64,000 bases of DNA from contig NZ_JAIQZJ010000014.1 in the NCBI RefSeq assembly GCF_020073815.1, forward strand, positions 62,001 to 126,000, written 5' to 3'. Of this stretch, positions 47,951 through 55,570 are shown piece after piece. The stretch is from Nocardioides mangrovi. Its GTDB lineage: Bacteria > Actinomycetota > Actinomycetes > Propionibacteriales > Nocardioidaceae. Made by a program: the position numbers and the translations under genes. Positions within the stretch are counted from its first letter, which is position 1, and the number at the start of each line of letters is the position of its first letter. Under the pieces are notes generated by a model that was not told the origin of the DNA, did no database searches, and saw only the letters and a list, made by a program, of their open reading frames with translations.

Positions 47951-49243
47951 TCAGGCGAGCAGCTGCTCCGCGGCGGCGAGCAGGACACAGGTCGTGACCG
48001 CCTCCATCGCGCCGGTGACCTCGCTGAGGACCGGGAACGACGGCGCGAGCCGGATGTTCGTGTTGTCCGGGTCGTCGCGGTAGGGGAAGGCCGACCCCGC
48101 CGGCGTCAGCGCGACGCCCGCGCCCTTGGCCAGCTCGATCACCCGGCTGGCGGTGCCGGGCAGCACGTCGAGGCTGACGAAGTAGCCGCCCCGCGGGTGG
48201 GTCCAGGTCGCGATGCCGAGCCCGCCGAGCTGCTCGGTGAGGATCCGCTCGACCTCGGCGAACTTCGGCGCGAGCAGCGCGCGGTGCTTGTCCATGTGGT
48301 CCCGGACGCCCTGCGGGGTCCCGAAGAACTCCAGGTGCCGCAGGTGGTTGACCTTGTCCGGGCCGATGGAGCCCAGACCGAGGTTGTCGTGGAACCAGGT
48401 CACGGTCTCGCGCGAGCCGCCGACGAACGCGACGCCGGCGCCGGCGTACGTGATCTTCGAGGTGGACGCGAAGAGCACCGGGCGGTGCGGGTGACCGGAG
48501 ACCGCGGCCAGCGAGACGATGTCCGCCGACTTCGTCTCCTCCGGCGTCAGGTGGTGCAGGGCGTAGGCGTTGTCCCAGAAGATCTTGAAGTCCGGCGCCG
48601 CGGTCGGCATCGACGCGAGTCGCTCGGCCACCTCCTGGGTGGTGACCTGCCCGGTGGGGTTGGCGTACGTCGGGACCAGCCACATGCCCTTGATCGACGC
48701 GTCGTTCGCGACCAGGGCGGCGACCGCGTCGGCGTCGGGGCCGTCGTCGGTCATCGGGACGGGGACCATCTCGATGCCGAACCACTCGAGCAGCGTGAAG
48801 TGGCGGTCGTAGCCGGGCACCGGGCAGACGAAGCGGACCTTCTCCTCCTGGCCCCACGGGCGCTCGGAGTCGACGCCGCCCTTGAGCCACAGGTAGGAGA
48901 GCACGTCCTTCATGAGCGTCAGGCTCGAGGTGCCCTGCGCGGAGAGCTGCTCGACCTCGAGGCCGAGCAGCTCGGCGAACATCGCGCGCAGCGCGGTCAC
49001 GCCGGCCAGGCCGCCGTAGTTGCGCGAGTCCACACCGTCGGGCGTGGTGGTCGTGGTCGGCAGGGCGAGCAGGCCGTCGGCGAGGTCGAGCTGCTCCGCC
49101 GAGGGCTTGCCCCGGGTCAGGTCGAGCTTCAGGCCGGAGGCCACCAGCTCGTCGTAGGCCGCCTGCTGGGTGTCGCGGAAGGACTCCAGCTCGCTGCGGG
49201 ACCGCTCGGTCAGGGGGAGGGACAGGGGCTGCTGCTCGCTCAC
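47951..49243 (-). CDS. aspT: Aspartate aminotransferase (actinobacterial AspT type)
   Basis: A 430-residue fold-type I PLP enzyme. LKLDLTRGKPSAEQLD, VRFVCPVPGYDRHF, GMWLVPTYANPTG, FWDNAYALHHL and the lysine motif FASTSKITYAGAGVAFVGG are near-identical in plan to Corynebacterium glutamicum AspT, a subgroup apart from classic AspC. It interconverts aspartate and 2-oxoglutarate. It is divergent from tRNA-Trp and followed by add. Confidence 0.9.
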   Translation of the reverse strand: MSEQQPLSLPLTERSRSELESFRDTQQAAYDELVASGLKLDLTRGKPSAEQLDLADGLLALPTTTTTPDGVDSRNYGGLAGVTALRAMFAELLGLEVEQLSAQGTSSLTLMKDVLSYLWLKGGVDSERPWGQEEKVRFVCPVPGYDRHFTLLEWFGIEMVPVPMTDDGPDADAVAALVANDASIKGMWLVPTYANPTGQVTTQEVAERLASMPTAAPDFKIFWDNAYALHHLTPEETKSADIVSLAAVSGHPHRPVLFASTSKITYAGAGVAFVGGSRETVTWFHDNLGLGSIGPDKVNHLRHLEFFGTPQGVRDHMDKHRALLAPKFAEVERILTEQLGGLGIATWTHPRGGYFVSLDVLPGTASRVIELAKGAGVALTPAGSAFPYRDDPDNTNIRLAPSFPVLSEVTGAMEAVTTCVLLAAAEQLLA

Positions 49244-49379
49244 GGCTCCATCGTGTCAGAGTCCCGTCGGCCGTCGGTTAGGCGGCCCACCCAGGCACCC
49301 CCTATGCTTGACCCACCGGTGAGATATCAGGCTGCTTTGCCATGCCCACGTGTGGCGCAGCAGTCCGGGACCGCACCGA

Positions 49380-49452
49380 AGGGCACTAGCTCAACTGGCA
49401 GAGCATCGGTCTCCAAAACCGAAGGTTGGGGGTTCAAGTCCCTCGTGCCCTG
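49380..49452 (+). tRNA. tRNA-Trp (anticodon CCA)
   Basis: Acceptor AGGGCAC/GTGCCCT, anticodon stem TCGGT/ACCGA with loop CTCCAAA, and T-arm TTGGGGGTTCAAGTCCCTC; discriminator G. tRNA-Trp directly before secE-nusG is the usual arrangement in actinobacteria. Confidence 0.96.
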
Positions 49453-49509
49453 CAGGGATCGACAGCAACACCGATACACATCCAGCAACAACGAGGAGAG
49501 GTGGAGGAC

Positions 49510-49746
49510 GTGCCGGACAGCAAGGCAGTCCAGGGGTCGCGCGGGGGGTCCGCCCACAAGCGCACCAGCATCCCCACCTTCTACCGCCAGGTCGTCGCAG
49601 AGCTCCGCAAGGTGGTCTACCCGACCCAGGAGCAGCTGATCACCTACTTCATCGTGGTGATGGTCTTCGTGATCTTCCTGATGACGTTCGTGTCGCTGCT
49701 CGACCTGGGCTTCGGCAAGCTGATCTTCGCGATCTTCGCCGGCTGA
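49510..49746 (+). CDS. secE: Preprotein translocase subunit SecE
   Basis: A 78-residue protein with an amphipathic helix (TFYRQVVAELRKVVYPTQEQ) and one membrane helix (ITYFIVVMVFVIFLMTFVS), the minimal single-span SecE of Gram-positive bacteria. It clamps SecY in the translocon. GTG 49510 fits GGAGAGG eight bases upstream; GTG 49501 in frame is possible. Confidence 0.9.
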   Translation: MPDSKAVQGSRGGSAHKRTSIPTFYRQVVAELRKVVYPTQEQLITYFIVVMVFVIFLMTFVSLLDLGFGKLIFAIFAG

Positions 49747-49784
49747 AGCAGCCCCCAGCACAACCCGACCTGATGGAGCAGTAC

Positions 49785-50660
49785 GTGTCTGAGCAGGAGT
49801 ACGACTCGGTGGACACCGAGGAGACGGCCGCGACCGAGCCGAGCCTCGAGGACCAGTACGGCGAGCCGAACGACGGCCCCGAGGTCGAGGACGACCCGCG
49901 TCTGGACGCCGAGCCGACCGGCGAGGACAGCGACGACGAGATGGGCCTCGACGACCACGTCGCCGACGGCACCAGCCTGGACCTCTCCGAGGCCGAGGGC
50001 GACCCGGCTCCCGGCGAGGACGGTCTCGACGACGACGACCCGCTCGAGGCGTTCCGCCGCGAGCTGTGGGCCAAGCCCGGCGACTGGTTCGTCGTGCACA
50101 CCTACTCCGGCATGGAGAACCGGGTGAAGTCGAACCTCGAGAACCGCATCATCTCCCTCAACATGGAGGACTACATCCACGAGATCGTGGTCCCCACCGA
50201 GGAGGTCGCGGAGATCAAGAACGGCCAGCGCAAGATGGTCAAGCGCACCGTTCTCCCCGGCTACGTCCTGGTCCGCATGGACCTCACCGACGAGTCCTGG
50301 GCCGCGGTCCGCCACACCCCGTCCGTGACCGGCTTCGTCGGTCACAGCCACCAGCCGGTGCCGCTGTCGATGTCCGAGGTCGAGAGCATGCTCGCCCCGG
50401 CCGTCGTCGCCCGCGCCGAGGCCGAGGCCGCCGCCGCCGGCACCCCCGCCGCCGCGTCCGCCGCCGCCGCGAAGAAGCCCGTCGAGGTCGCCGACTTCGA
50501 CGTCTCCGACTCCGTCATGGTGGTCGACGGCCCGTTCGCGACGCTGCACGCGACGATCACCGAGATCAACGCCGAGTCGCAGCGCGTCAAGGCCCTCGTC
50601 GAGATCTTCGGCCGCGAGACGCCCGTGGAGCTGAGCTTCAGCCAGATCCAGAAGGTCTGA
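49785..50660 (+). CDS. nusG: Transcription termination/antitermination protein NusG
   Basis: A 291-residue NusG. A roughly 95-residue acidic N-terminal extension, typical of actinobacteria, precedes the NGN domain (KPGDWFVVHTYSGMENRVKS; LPGYVLVRMDLTDESW; SVTGFVGH). An Ala-rich linker separates it from the KOW domain (DSVMVVDGPFATLHATITEI; GRETPVELSFSQIQKV). It binds RNA polymerase and couples it to Rho or ribosomes. GTG 49785 has GGAG six bases upstream; ATG 49773 has none. Confidence 0.95.
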   Translation: MSEQEYDSVDTEETAATEPSLEDQYGEPNDGPEVEDDPRLDAEPTGEDSDDEMGLDDHVADGTSLDLSEAEGDPAPGEDGLDDDDPLEAFRRELWAKPGDWFVVHTYSGMENRVKSNLENRIISLNMEDYIHEIVVPTEEVAEIKNGQRKMVKRTVLPGYVLVRMDLTDESWAAVRHTPSVTGFVGHSHQPVPLSMSEVESMLAPAVVARAEAEAAAAGTPAAASAAAAKKPVEVADFDVSDSVMVVDGPFATLHATITEINAESQRVKALVEIFGRETPVELSFSQIQKV

Positions 50661-50663
50661 GCC

Positions 50664-50689
50664 CGTGCCCGGAGCTTGCTCCGGGCACG
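50664..50689 (+). terminator. Terminator-like hairpin after nusG
   Basis: CGTGCCCGGAGC and GCTCCGGGCACG are perfect inverted arms around TT, four bases after the nusG stop. It may terminate or attenuate read-through from secE-nusG into rplK. Confidence 0.7.
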
Positions 50690-50699
50690 ACAGGCGAAG

Positions 50700-50777
50700 A
50701 GATTGAGGAGCGCTCGGCTCGACCGCACGGAGTGCGGGCGAGCGACGCGTCTCGAAATCCGGGAGATCCGGATTTCG
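50700..50777. repeat. REP-like palindromic intergenic element
   Basis: Two nested hairpins, CGCTCG/CGAGCG (50711-50716, 50739-50744) with CCGCAC/GTGCGG inside, are followed by a perfect 10-base repeat CGAAATCCGG/CCGGATTTCG (50753-50777). On the minus strand the element reads TTTCGAGACGCGTCGCTCG, a pattern I associate with dispersed intergenic repeats of Nocardioides-like genomes. Only this copy is in the window. Confidence 0.55.
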
Positions 50778-50896
50778 CGGATGAGCGAGCGCGCCGCACA
50801 ATAGATAGGTTGCCCGGCCCCGGTCGTGGCAGCAGCAGGTGGCAGAGACGTACGACGTACGCCTCGTCATGACCACGAGACAGAAAGAGAAGCACC

Positions 50897-51325
50897 ATGC
50901 CTCCCAAGAAGAAGATCGCCGCACTCGTCAAGGTGCAGCTCCAGGCCGGCGCCGCGACGCCCGCCCCGCCGGTCGGTACCGCCCTCGGTCCGCACGGCGT
51001 GAACATCATGGAGTTCTGCAAGGCGTACAACGCCCAGACCGAGTCCATGCGCGGCAACGTGATCCCCGTCGAGATCACCATCTTCGAGGACCGCACCTTC
51101 ACCTTCATCACGAAGACCCCGCCGGCCGCGGAGCTCATCAAGAAGGCCGCCGGCCTGCAGAAGGGCTCGGGCGTCCCGCACAAGGAGAAGGTCGGCAAGC
51201 TGACCAAGGACCAGGTCCGCGAGATCGCTCAGACCAAGCTGCCCGACCTCAACGCGAACGACATCGAGGCGGCCATGAAGATCGTCGAGGGCACCGCCCG
51301 CTCGATGGGCGTCACCACCGACTGA
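50897..51325 (+). CDS. rplK: 50S ribosomal protein L11
   Basis: A 142-residue L11: N-terminal domain VKVQLQAGAATPAPPVGTAL with the proline-rich hinge, GVNIMEFCKAYNA, and C-terminal 23S rRNA-binding domain ending VEGTARSMGVTTD. It forms the GTPase-associated centre with L10-L7/L12. The leader (50778-50896) has a TAGGTT -10-like hexamer at 50806-50811. It is followed after 60 bases by rplA. Confidence 0.98.
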   Translation: MPPKKKIAALVKVQLQAGAATPAPPVGTALGPHGVNIMEFCKAYNAQTESMRGNVIPVEITIFEDRTFTFITKTPPAAELIKKAAGLQKGSGVPHKEKVGKLTKDQVREIAQTKLPDLNANDIEAAMKIVEGTARSMGVTTD

Positions 51326-51385
51326 AACCGTGGGAGGGCCGCGCTGGCCCGCTAACCACATCTTTCGAAGAGAAACGAGAAGCTC

Positions 51386-52108
51386 ATGCAGCGCAGCAAG
51401 ACCTACCGCGCGGCGTCCGAGACGTTCGACAAGAACGAGCTCTACGCCCCGCTGGCCGCGATCAAGATCGCGAAGACCACCTCCAAGAAGAAGTTCGACG
51501 AGACCGTCGACGTCGTCATGCGCCTGGGTGTCGACCCGCGCAAGGCCGACCAGATGGTCCGCGGCACCGTCAACCTCCCGCACGGCACCGGCAAGACGGC
51601 TCGCGTCCTCGTGTTCGCGAACGCCGACAAGGCCGAGGCCGCCCGTGAGGCCGGCGCCGACGTCGTCGGTGGCGACGAGCTCATCGACAAGGTCGCCGGT
51701 GGCTGGCTCGACTTCGACGCCGTCGTCGCGACCCCCGACATGATGGGCAAGGTCGGCCGCCTCGGCCGCGTGCTCGGCCCCCGTGGCCTCATGCCGAACC
51801 CGAAGACCGGCACCGTGACGCCGGACGTGGCCAAGGCCGTGTCCGACATCAAGGGCGGCAAGATCGAGTTCCGCGTCGACCGCCACGCCAACCTGCACTT
51901 CATCATCGGCAAGGCCTCGTTCGACGAGGTCCAGCTCGCGGAGAACTACGCGGCGGCGCTCGAGGAGATCCTGCGACTCAAGCCGGCCAGCTCCAAGGGC
52001 CGCTACGTCAAGAAGATCACCGTCTCGACGACCATGGGCCCCGGCGTCCAGGTCGACCCCAACCGCACCCGCAACATCGCGGTCGAGGACGAGGCTGCCT
52101 CCGCCTGA
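51386..52108 (+). CDS. rplA: 50S ribosomal protein L1
   Basis: A 240-residue L1, beginning MQRSKTYRAASETFDKNELY, with MMGKVGRLGRVLGPRGLMPN and GTVTPDVAKAV, the rRNA-binding signature. It forms the L1 stalk and in many bacteria represses its own rplK-rplA mRNA. GAGAAACGAGAAG precedes the ATG. A terminator follows. Confidence 0.98.
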   Translation: MQRSKTYRAASETFDKNELYAPLAAIKIAKTTSKKKFDETVDVVMRLGVDPRKADQMVRGTVNLPHGTGKTARVLVFANADKAEAAREAGADVVGGDELIDKVAGGWLDFDAVVATPDMMGKVGRLGRVLGPRGLMPNPKTGTVTPDVAKAVSDIKGGKIEFRVDRHANLHFIIGKASFDEVQLAENYAAALEEILRLKPASSKGRYVKKITVSTTMGPGVQVDPNRTRNIAVEDEAASA

Positions 52109-52122
52109 CGCACGCACGTCGT

Positions 52123-52159
52123 ACGACGCCCCGGTCCGCCCAGCGGTCCGGGGCGTCGT
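52123..52159 (+). terminator. Terminator after rplA
   Basis: ACGACGCCCCGG and CCGGGGCGTCGT form a 12-bp perfect stem around a 13-base loop with an inner CCG/CGG pair, 14 bases after the rplA stop, followed by CAATTTGTCT. Confidence 0.75.
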
Positions 52160-52163
52160 CAAT

Positions 52164-52193
52164 TTGTCTCCGTCGTACGACGCGCCGTACTGT
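52164..52193 (+). promoter_or_regulatory. Promoter of rplJ-rplL
   Basis: TTGTCT (52164-52169) and TACTGT (52188-52193) are separated by 18 bases, just beyond the rplA terminator. Transcription would begin near 52200, giving a roughly 200-base leader before rplJ. Confidence 0.55.
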
Positions 52194-52199
52194 TCTCCA

Positions 52200-52364
52200 C
52201 GAAACCAAAGACCGCCGGTTGTCCGGCTGTGCTCTCTCACCGAGAGCGTGCAGCCTGACCGAAGGTTCCGCGAGTGTTGCGGACGGCCCGCGTAGGTGAC
52301 AGAGCACGAAGTTCCCTTCACGCCCTGAGCCTGCGCTCGGGGCGTTCGTCGCATCTGGCGGCTC
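52200..52364 (+). promoter_or_regulatory. Structured rplJ mRNA leader (L10-leader-like)
   Basis: Several hairpins follow one another: GCCGG/CCGGC at 52214-52227, GCTCTC/GAGAGC at 52231-52247, TCCGC/GCGGA at 52267-52283, and a ten-pair stem CGCCCTGAGC/GCTCGGGGCG at 52321-52344. Leaders of rplJ in bacteria often bind the L10-L7/L12 complex for feedback; the position and structure fit, but no alignment was done. Confidence 0.6.
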
Positions 52365-52393
52365 CTCCTTCCGGTGGTCACCACCGGAAGGAG
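52365..52393 (+). promoter_or_regulatory. Hairpin sequestering the rplJ ribosome binding site
   Basis: Perfect 14-base arms CTCCTTCCGGTGGT and ACCACCGGAAGGAG around a single central C. The right arm contains the whole AAGGAG Shine-Dalgarno, four bases before the ATG. Translation should need the helix to be opened, for example by the upstream leader folding or by L10 binding. Confidence 0.8.
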
Positions 52394-52397
52394 ACCC

Positions 52398-53081
52398 ATG
52401 GCGCGGGCTGACAAGCAGGCGGCCGTCGCGGAGATCGTTGAGTCCTTCAACGAGTCCGCCGGTGCCGTGCTCACCGAGTACCGCGGTCTCACCGTGAAGC
52501 AGCTGCAGGACCTGCGGCGCTCCCTCGGCGAGAACGCCAACTACGCCGTGGTCAAGAACACGCTGGCCAAGATCGCCGCCTCCGAGGCGGGCATCTCGGG
52601 CTTCGACGACCTGCTGACCGGCCCGACCGCGATCGCCTTCATCAACGGCGACGTCGTCGAGGCGGCCAAGGGTCTGCGTGACTTTGCCAAGGCGAACCCC
52701 ACCCTGGTCATCAAGGGTGGCGTCCTGGACGGCAAGCCCCTCGACGCGAGCGAGATCGCCAAGCTGGCGGACCTCGAGTCGCGTGAGGTGCTCCTGGGCA
52801 AGCTGGCCGGCGCGATGCTCGCGTCGCTCAGCCAGGCCGTCTACCTGCTCAACGCCCCGCTCGCCCAGGCCGCCCGCCTCGCGGGTGCGCTCCAGGCGAA
52901 GGCCGAGCAGGACCCCTCGATCCTCGCAGGTGGTGCCGGCACGCCGGTCGCCGCCGAGGAGGCCCCGGCTGCGGAGGCTGACGCCCCCGCCGACGAGGCC
53001 CCCGCCGACGAGGCCCCGGCTGCGGAGGCTGACGCCCCCGCCGCGGAGGCCTCCGACGAGGGCGAAGCCACCGAGGCCTGA
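52398..53081 (+). CDS. rplJ: 50S ribosomal protein L10
   Basis: A 227-residue L10 that anchors the L7/L12 stalk. VEIVESFNESAGAVLTEYRG-like N-terminus, LTVKQLQDLRRSLGEN and NYAVVKNTLAKIAA are typical. The C-terminus is extended by about 50 residues rich in Ala, Glu, Asp and Pro, made of duplicated APAAEADAPA units; usual L10 is 165-180 residues. A 34-base DNA segment recurs at 52959 and 53010. It is followed by rplL after 81 bases. Confidence 0.97.
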   Translation: MARADKQAAVAEIVESFNESAGAVLTEYRGLTVKQLQDLRRSLGENANYAVVKNTLAKIAASEAGISGFDDLLTGPTAIAFINGDVVEAAKGLRDFAKANPTLVIKGGVLDGKPLDASEIAKLADLESREVLLGKLAGAMLASLSQAVYLLNAPLAQAARLAGALQAKAEQDPSILAGGAGTPVAAEEAPAAEADAPADEAPADEAPAAEADAPAAEASDEGEATEA

Positions 53082-53162
53082 TCCAGGCCCGGTACACCAC
53101 CACCTGAAACCCGGCCCGGCCGCCGACGCGGCCCGGGCCACCGAATGGAAGGAAACGCCACC

Positions 53163-53558
53163 ATGGCGAAGCTCAGCACCGACGAGCTCCTCGACGCGTT
53201 CAAGGAGATGACGCTGATCGAGCTCAGCGAGTTCGTGAAGCAGTTCGAGGACACCTTCGGCGTCACCGCCGCTGCCCCGGTTGCCGTTGCGGCCGCCCCG
53301 GCCGCGGGCGGCGCTGCCGCCGGCGGCGGCGACGACGCTGCCGCCCAGGACGAGTTCGACGTCATCCTGGAGTCGGCCGGCGACAAGAAGATCAACGTCA
53401 TCAAGGAGGTGCGCGGCCTCACCTCGCTCGGTCTGAAGGAGGCCAAGGACCTCGTCGAGTCCGCTCCGAAGGCCATCCTCGAGAAGGTCAACAAGGAGGC
53501 CGCGGACAAGGCCAAGGAGGCCCTCGAGGGCGCCGGCGCCACCGTCACCGTCAAGTGA
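53163..53558 (+). CDS. rplL: 50S ribosomal protein L7/L12
   Basis: A 131-residue L7/L12: N-terminal dimerisation helices (LDAFKEMTLIELSEFVKQFE), an Ala/Gly hinge (AAAPAAGGAAAGGG), and the C-terminal factor-binding domain (KINVIKEVRGLTSLGLKEAK). It forms the stalk that recruits EF-Tu and EF-G. GGAAGGAAACG precedes the ATG. A 17-bp terminator follows. Confidence 0.98.
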   Translation: MAKLSTDELLDAFKEMTLIELSEFVKQFEDTFGVTAAAPVAVAAAPAAGGAAAGGGDDAAAQDEFDVILESAGDKKINVIKEVRGLTSLGLKEAKDLVESAPKAILEKVNKEAADKAKEALEGAGATVTVK

Positions 53559-53591
53559 CGTTCGCAGCTCTCTAGCTGTTCGCAGCTCCTC

Positions 53592-53629
53592 ACGAGGGGC
53601 GGCCACCCACCCGGGTGGCCGCCCCTCGT
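53592..53629. terminator. Strong terminator after rplL
   Basis: A perfect 17-bp GC-rich stem (ACGAGGGGCGGCCACCC and its complement) with a four-base ACCC loop, 33 bases after the rplL stop. It insulates the ribosomal operon from the mce operon. Confidence 0.9.
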
Positions 53630-53807
53630 CGCATTCCGGGCGACGTCCGCAAGTCCGGCCCAGGCCGGGGGGGTAGCCGCCGTCACACGGGGAAGGAAAC
53701 TCGCGCGTAACTTCGCCGGCCGGGCCCCGTTGGACCCGGTCAGGGAGATGGGGGAGTGGTCCGGGTGCGCTGCGACGCGCAGCGACGAGGAGGGAGAGGG
53801 CGGCACC

Positions 53808-54761
53808 ATGGGTGTGGAGATCCAGATCGACAACCTGAGCAAGTCCTTCGGCAAGCAGCTGATCTGGGGCAACGTCACCCTGACGGTTCCCGCGGGCGAG
53901 GTCTCGGTGATGCTCGGCCCGTCCGGTACCGGCAAGTCGGTGCTGCTGAAGACGCTGATCGGTCTGCTCAAGCCCGACGAGGGCTCGGTCGTCATCGAGG
54001 GGACCGACATCGCCACCTGCTCGGAGAAGGACCTCTACGAGATCCGCAAGCTCTTCGGCGTCCTCTTCCAGGACGGCGCGATGTTCGGCTCGATGAACCT
54101 CTACGACAACGTCGCCTTCCCGCTGCGCGAGCACACCAAGAAGTCCGAGTCCGAGATCCGCGACATCGTCATGGAGAAGATGGACCTGGTCGGTCTCCTC
54201 GGCGCCGAGGACAAGCTCCCCGGTGAGATCTCCGGCGGCATGCGCAAGCGCGCCGGCCTGGCACGCGCGCTGGTCCTCGACCCCGAGATCGTGCTGTTCG
54301 ACGAGCCGGACTCCGGCCTCGACCCCGTGCGTACGGCGTTCCTCAACCAGCTCATCGTCGACCTCAACGCCCAGATCGACGCGACCTTCCTCATCGTCAC
54401 CCACGACATCAACACCGCGCGCACGGTCCCGGACAACATCGGCCTGCTCTACCACAAGCACCTCGCGATGTTCGGTCCCCGCGAGATGCTGCTGTCCTCC
54501 GAGGAGCCCGTCGTGCGGCAGTTCCTCAACGCCCAGCGCGTCGGCCCGATCGGCATGTCCGAGGAGAAGGACGCCGACGAGCTGGAGGCGGAGAAGGACC
54601 AGGAGATGCCGCCGCTCCCGCCGATCCCGATGCAGCTCGAGCCGTCCAACGGCATCCCGCGCCGCAGCCAGCGTCCCGCCGGCGAGTGGTGTCGGGAGCA
54701 CGGCGTGACCCCGCCGCCGGGCTCGTTCGACGGCAACATGTCCATGGCGACCGGCGGCTGA
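53808..54761 (+). CDS. ABC transporter ATP-binding protein of the Mce system (MceG/Mkl, MlaF-like)
   Basis: A 317-residue ATPase: P-loop GPSGTGKS at residues 37-44, Q-loop FQDGAMFGSMN, signature ISGGMRKRAG, Walker B VLFDEPDSGLDP and the H-loop VTHD. The C-terminal 70 residues form a charged, proline-rich tail (EMPPLPPIPMQLEPSNGIPR) typical of actinobacterial MceG/Mkl. It drives lipid import through YrbE permeases, which follow 15 bases downstream; in M. tuberculosis MceG is encoded apart from mce operons. GGAGGGAGAGG precedes ATG 53808. Confidence 0.93.
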   Translation: MGVEIQIDNLSKSFGKQLIWGNVTLTVPAGEVSVMLGPSGTGKSVLLKTLIGLLKPDEGSVVIEGTDIATCSEKDLYEIRKLFGVLFQDGAMFGSMNLYDNVAFPLREHTKKSESEIRDIVMEKMDLVGLLGAEDKLPGEISGGMRKRAGLARALVLDPEIVLFDEPDSGLDPVRTAFLNQLIVDLNAQIDATFLIVTHDINTARTVPDNIGLLYHKHLAMFGPREMLLSSEEPVVRQFLNAQRVGPIGMSEEKDADELEAEKDQEMPPLPPIPMQLEPSNGIPRRSQRPAGEWCREHGVTPPPGSFDGNMSMATGG

Positions 54762-54776
54762 CCGGGATCGCGTGAC

Positions 54777-55562
54777 ATGTCCTCACTGACCGCGAGCCGG
54801 GTGCTCGCGCCGGTCGGGACCGCCGGCAAGCTCTTCGCCTTCGGTCTCGACGTCGGGCGCGGCCTGTTCCGGCGACCCTTCCAGCTGCGGGAGTTCCTGC
54901 AGCAGGCGTGGTTCATCGCCTCGGTCACGATCATCCCGACCGCGCTCGTCGCCATCCCCTTCGGCGCCGTCATCGCGCTCCAGGTGGGTGGCCTGATCAA
55001 GCAGTTCGGCGCGCAGTCCTTCACCGGCTCGGCCGCCGTCCTCGCGGTCGTGCGCGAGGCGGGCCCGATCGCGACCTCCCTGCTGATCGCCGGCGCGGGC
55101 GGCTCCGCGATCGCCGCGGACCTCGGCGCGCGCAAGATCCGCGAGGAGCTCGACGCGATGATGGTGCTGGGCATCGATCCGATCCAGCGCCTGGTCGTGC
55201 CGCGCGTGCTCGCGTGCATGCTGGTCGCGGTCTTCCTCAACGGTCTGGTCAGCGTCGTCGGCGTCGCCGGGGGCTACGTCTTCAACGTCGTCCTGCAGGA
55301 CGGCACCCCAGGCGCCTACATATCCAGCTTCACCGCGCTCGCCCAGCTGCCCGACCTCTGGCAGGGCATGGTCAAGGCGCTGGTGTTCGGCCTGATCGCG
55401 GCCATCGTCGCCTCCTACAAGGGCATGAACGCCGCCGGTGGTCCGAAGGGCGTCGGCGACGCGGTCAACGAGTCCGTCGTCATCACCTTCATGCTGCTGT
55501 TCCTCGTCAACTTCGTGATGAGCGCGATCTACCTGCAGCTCGTCCCACCGAAGACCGGTTAG
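54777..55562 (+). CDS. MlaE/YrbE family permease, first (YrbEA)
   Basis: A 261-residue permease with five or six helices. FIASVTIIPTALVAIPFGAV, REAGPIATSLLIAGAGGSAI and the coupling helix ADLGARKIREELDAMMVLGID (EExxA-like motif contacting the ATPase) are family hallmarks. With YrbEB it forms the membrane core of the Mce lipid importer. Its stop is eight bases before YrbEB. Confidence 0.93.
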   Translation: MSSLTASRVLAPVGTAGKLFAFGLDVGRGLFRRPFQLREFLQQAWFIASVTIIPTALVAIPFGAVIALQVGGLIKQFGAQSFTGSAAVLAVVREAGPIATSLLIAGAGGSAIAADLGARKIREELDAMMVLGIDPIQRLVVPRVLACMLVAVFLNGLVSVVGVAGGYVFNVVLQDGTPGAYISSFTALAQLPDLWQGMVKALVFGLIAAIVASYKGMNAAGGPKGVGDAVNESVVITFMLLFLVNFVMSAIYLQLVPPKTG

Positions 55563-55570
55563 GGGGCGTC

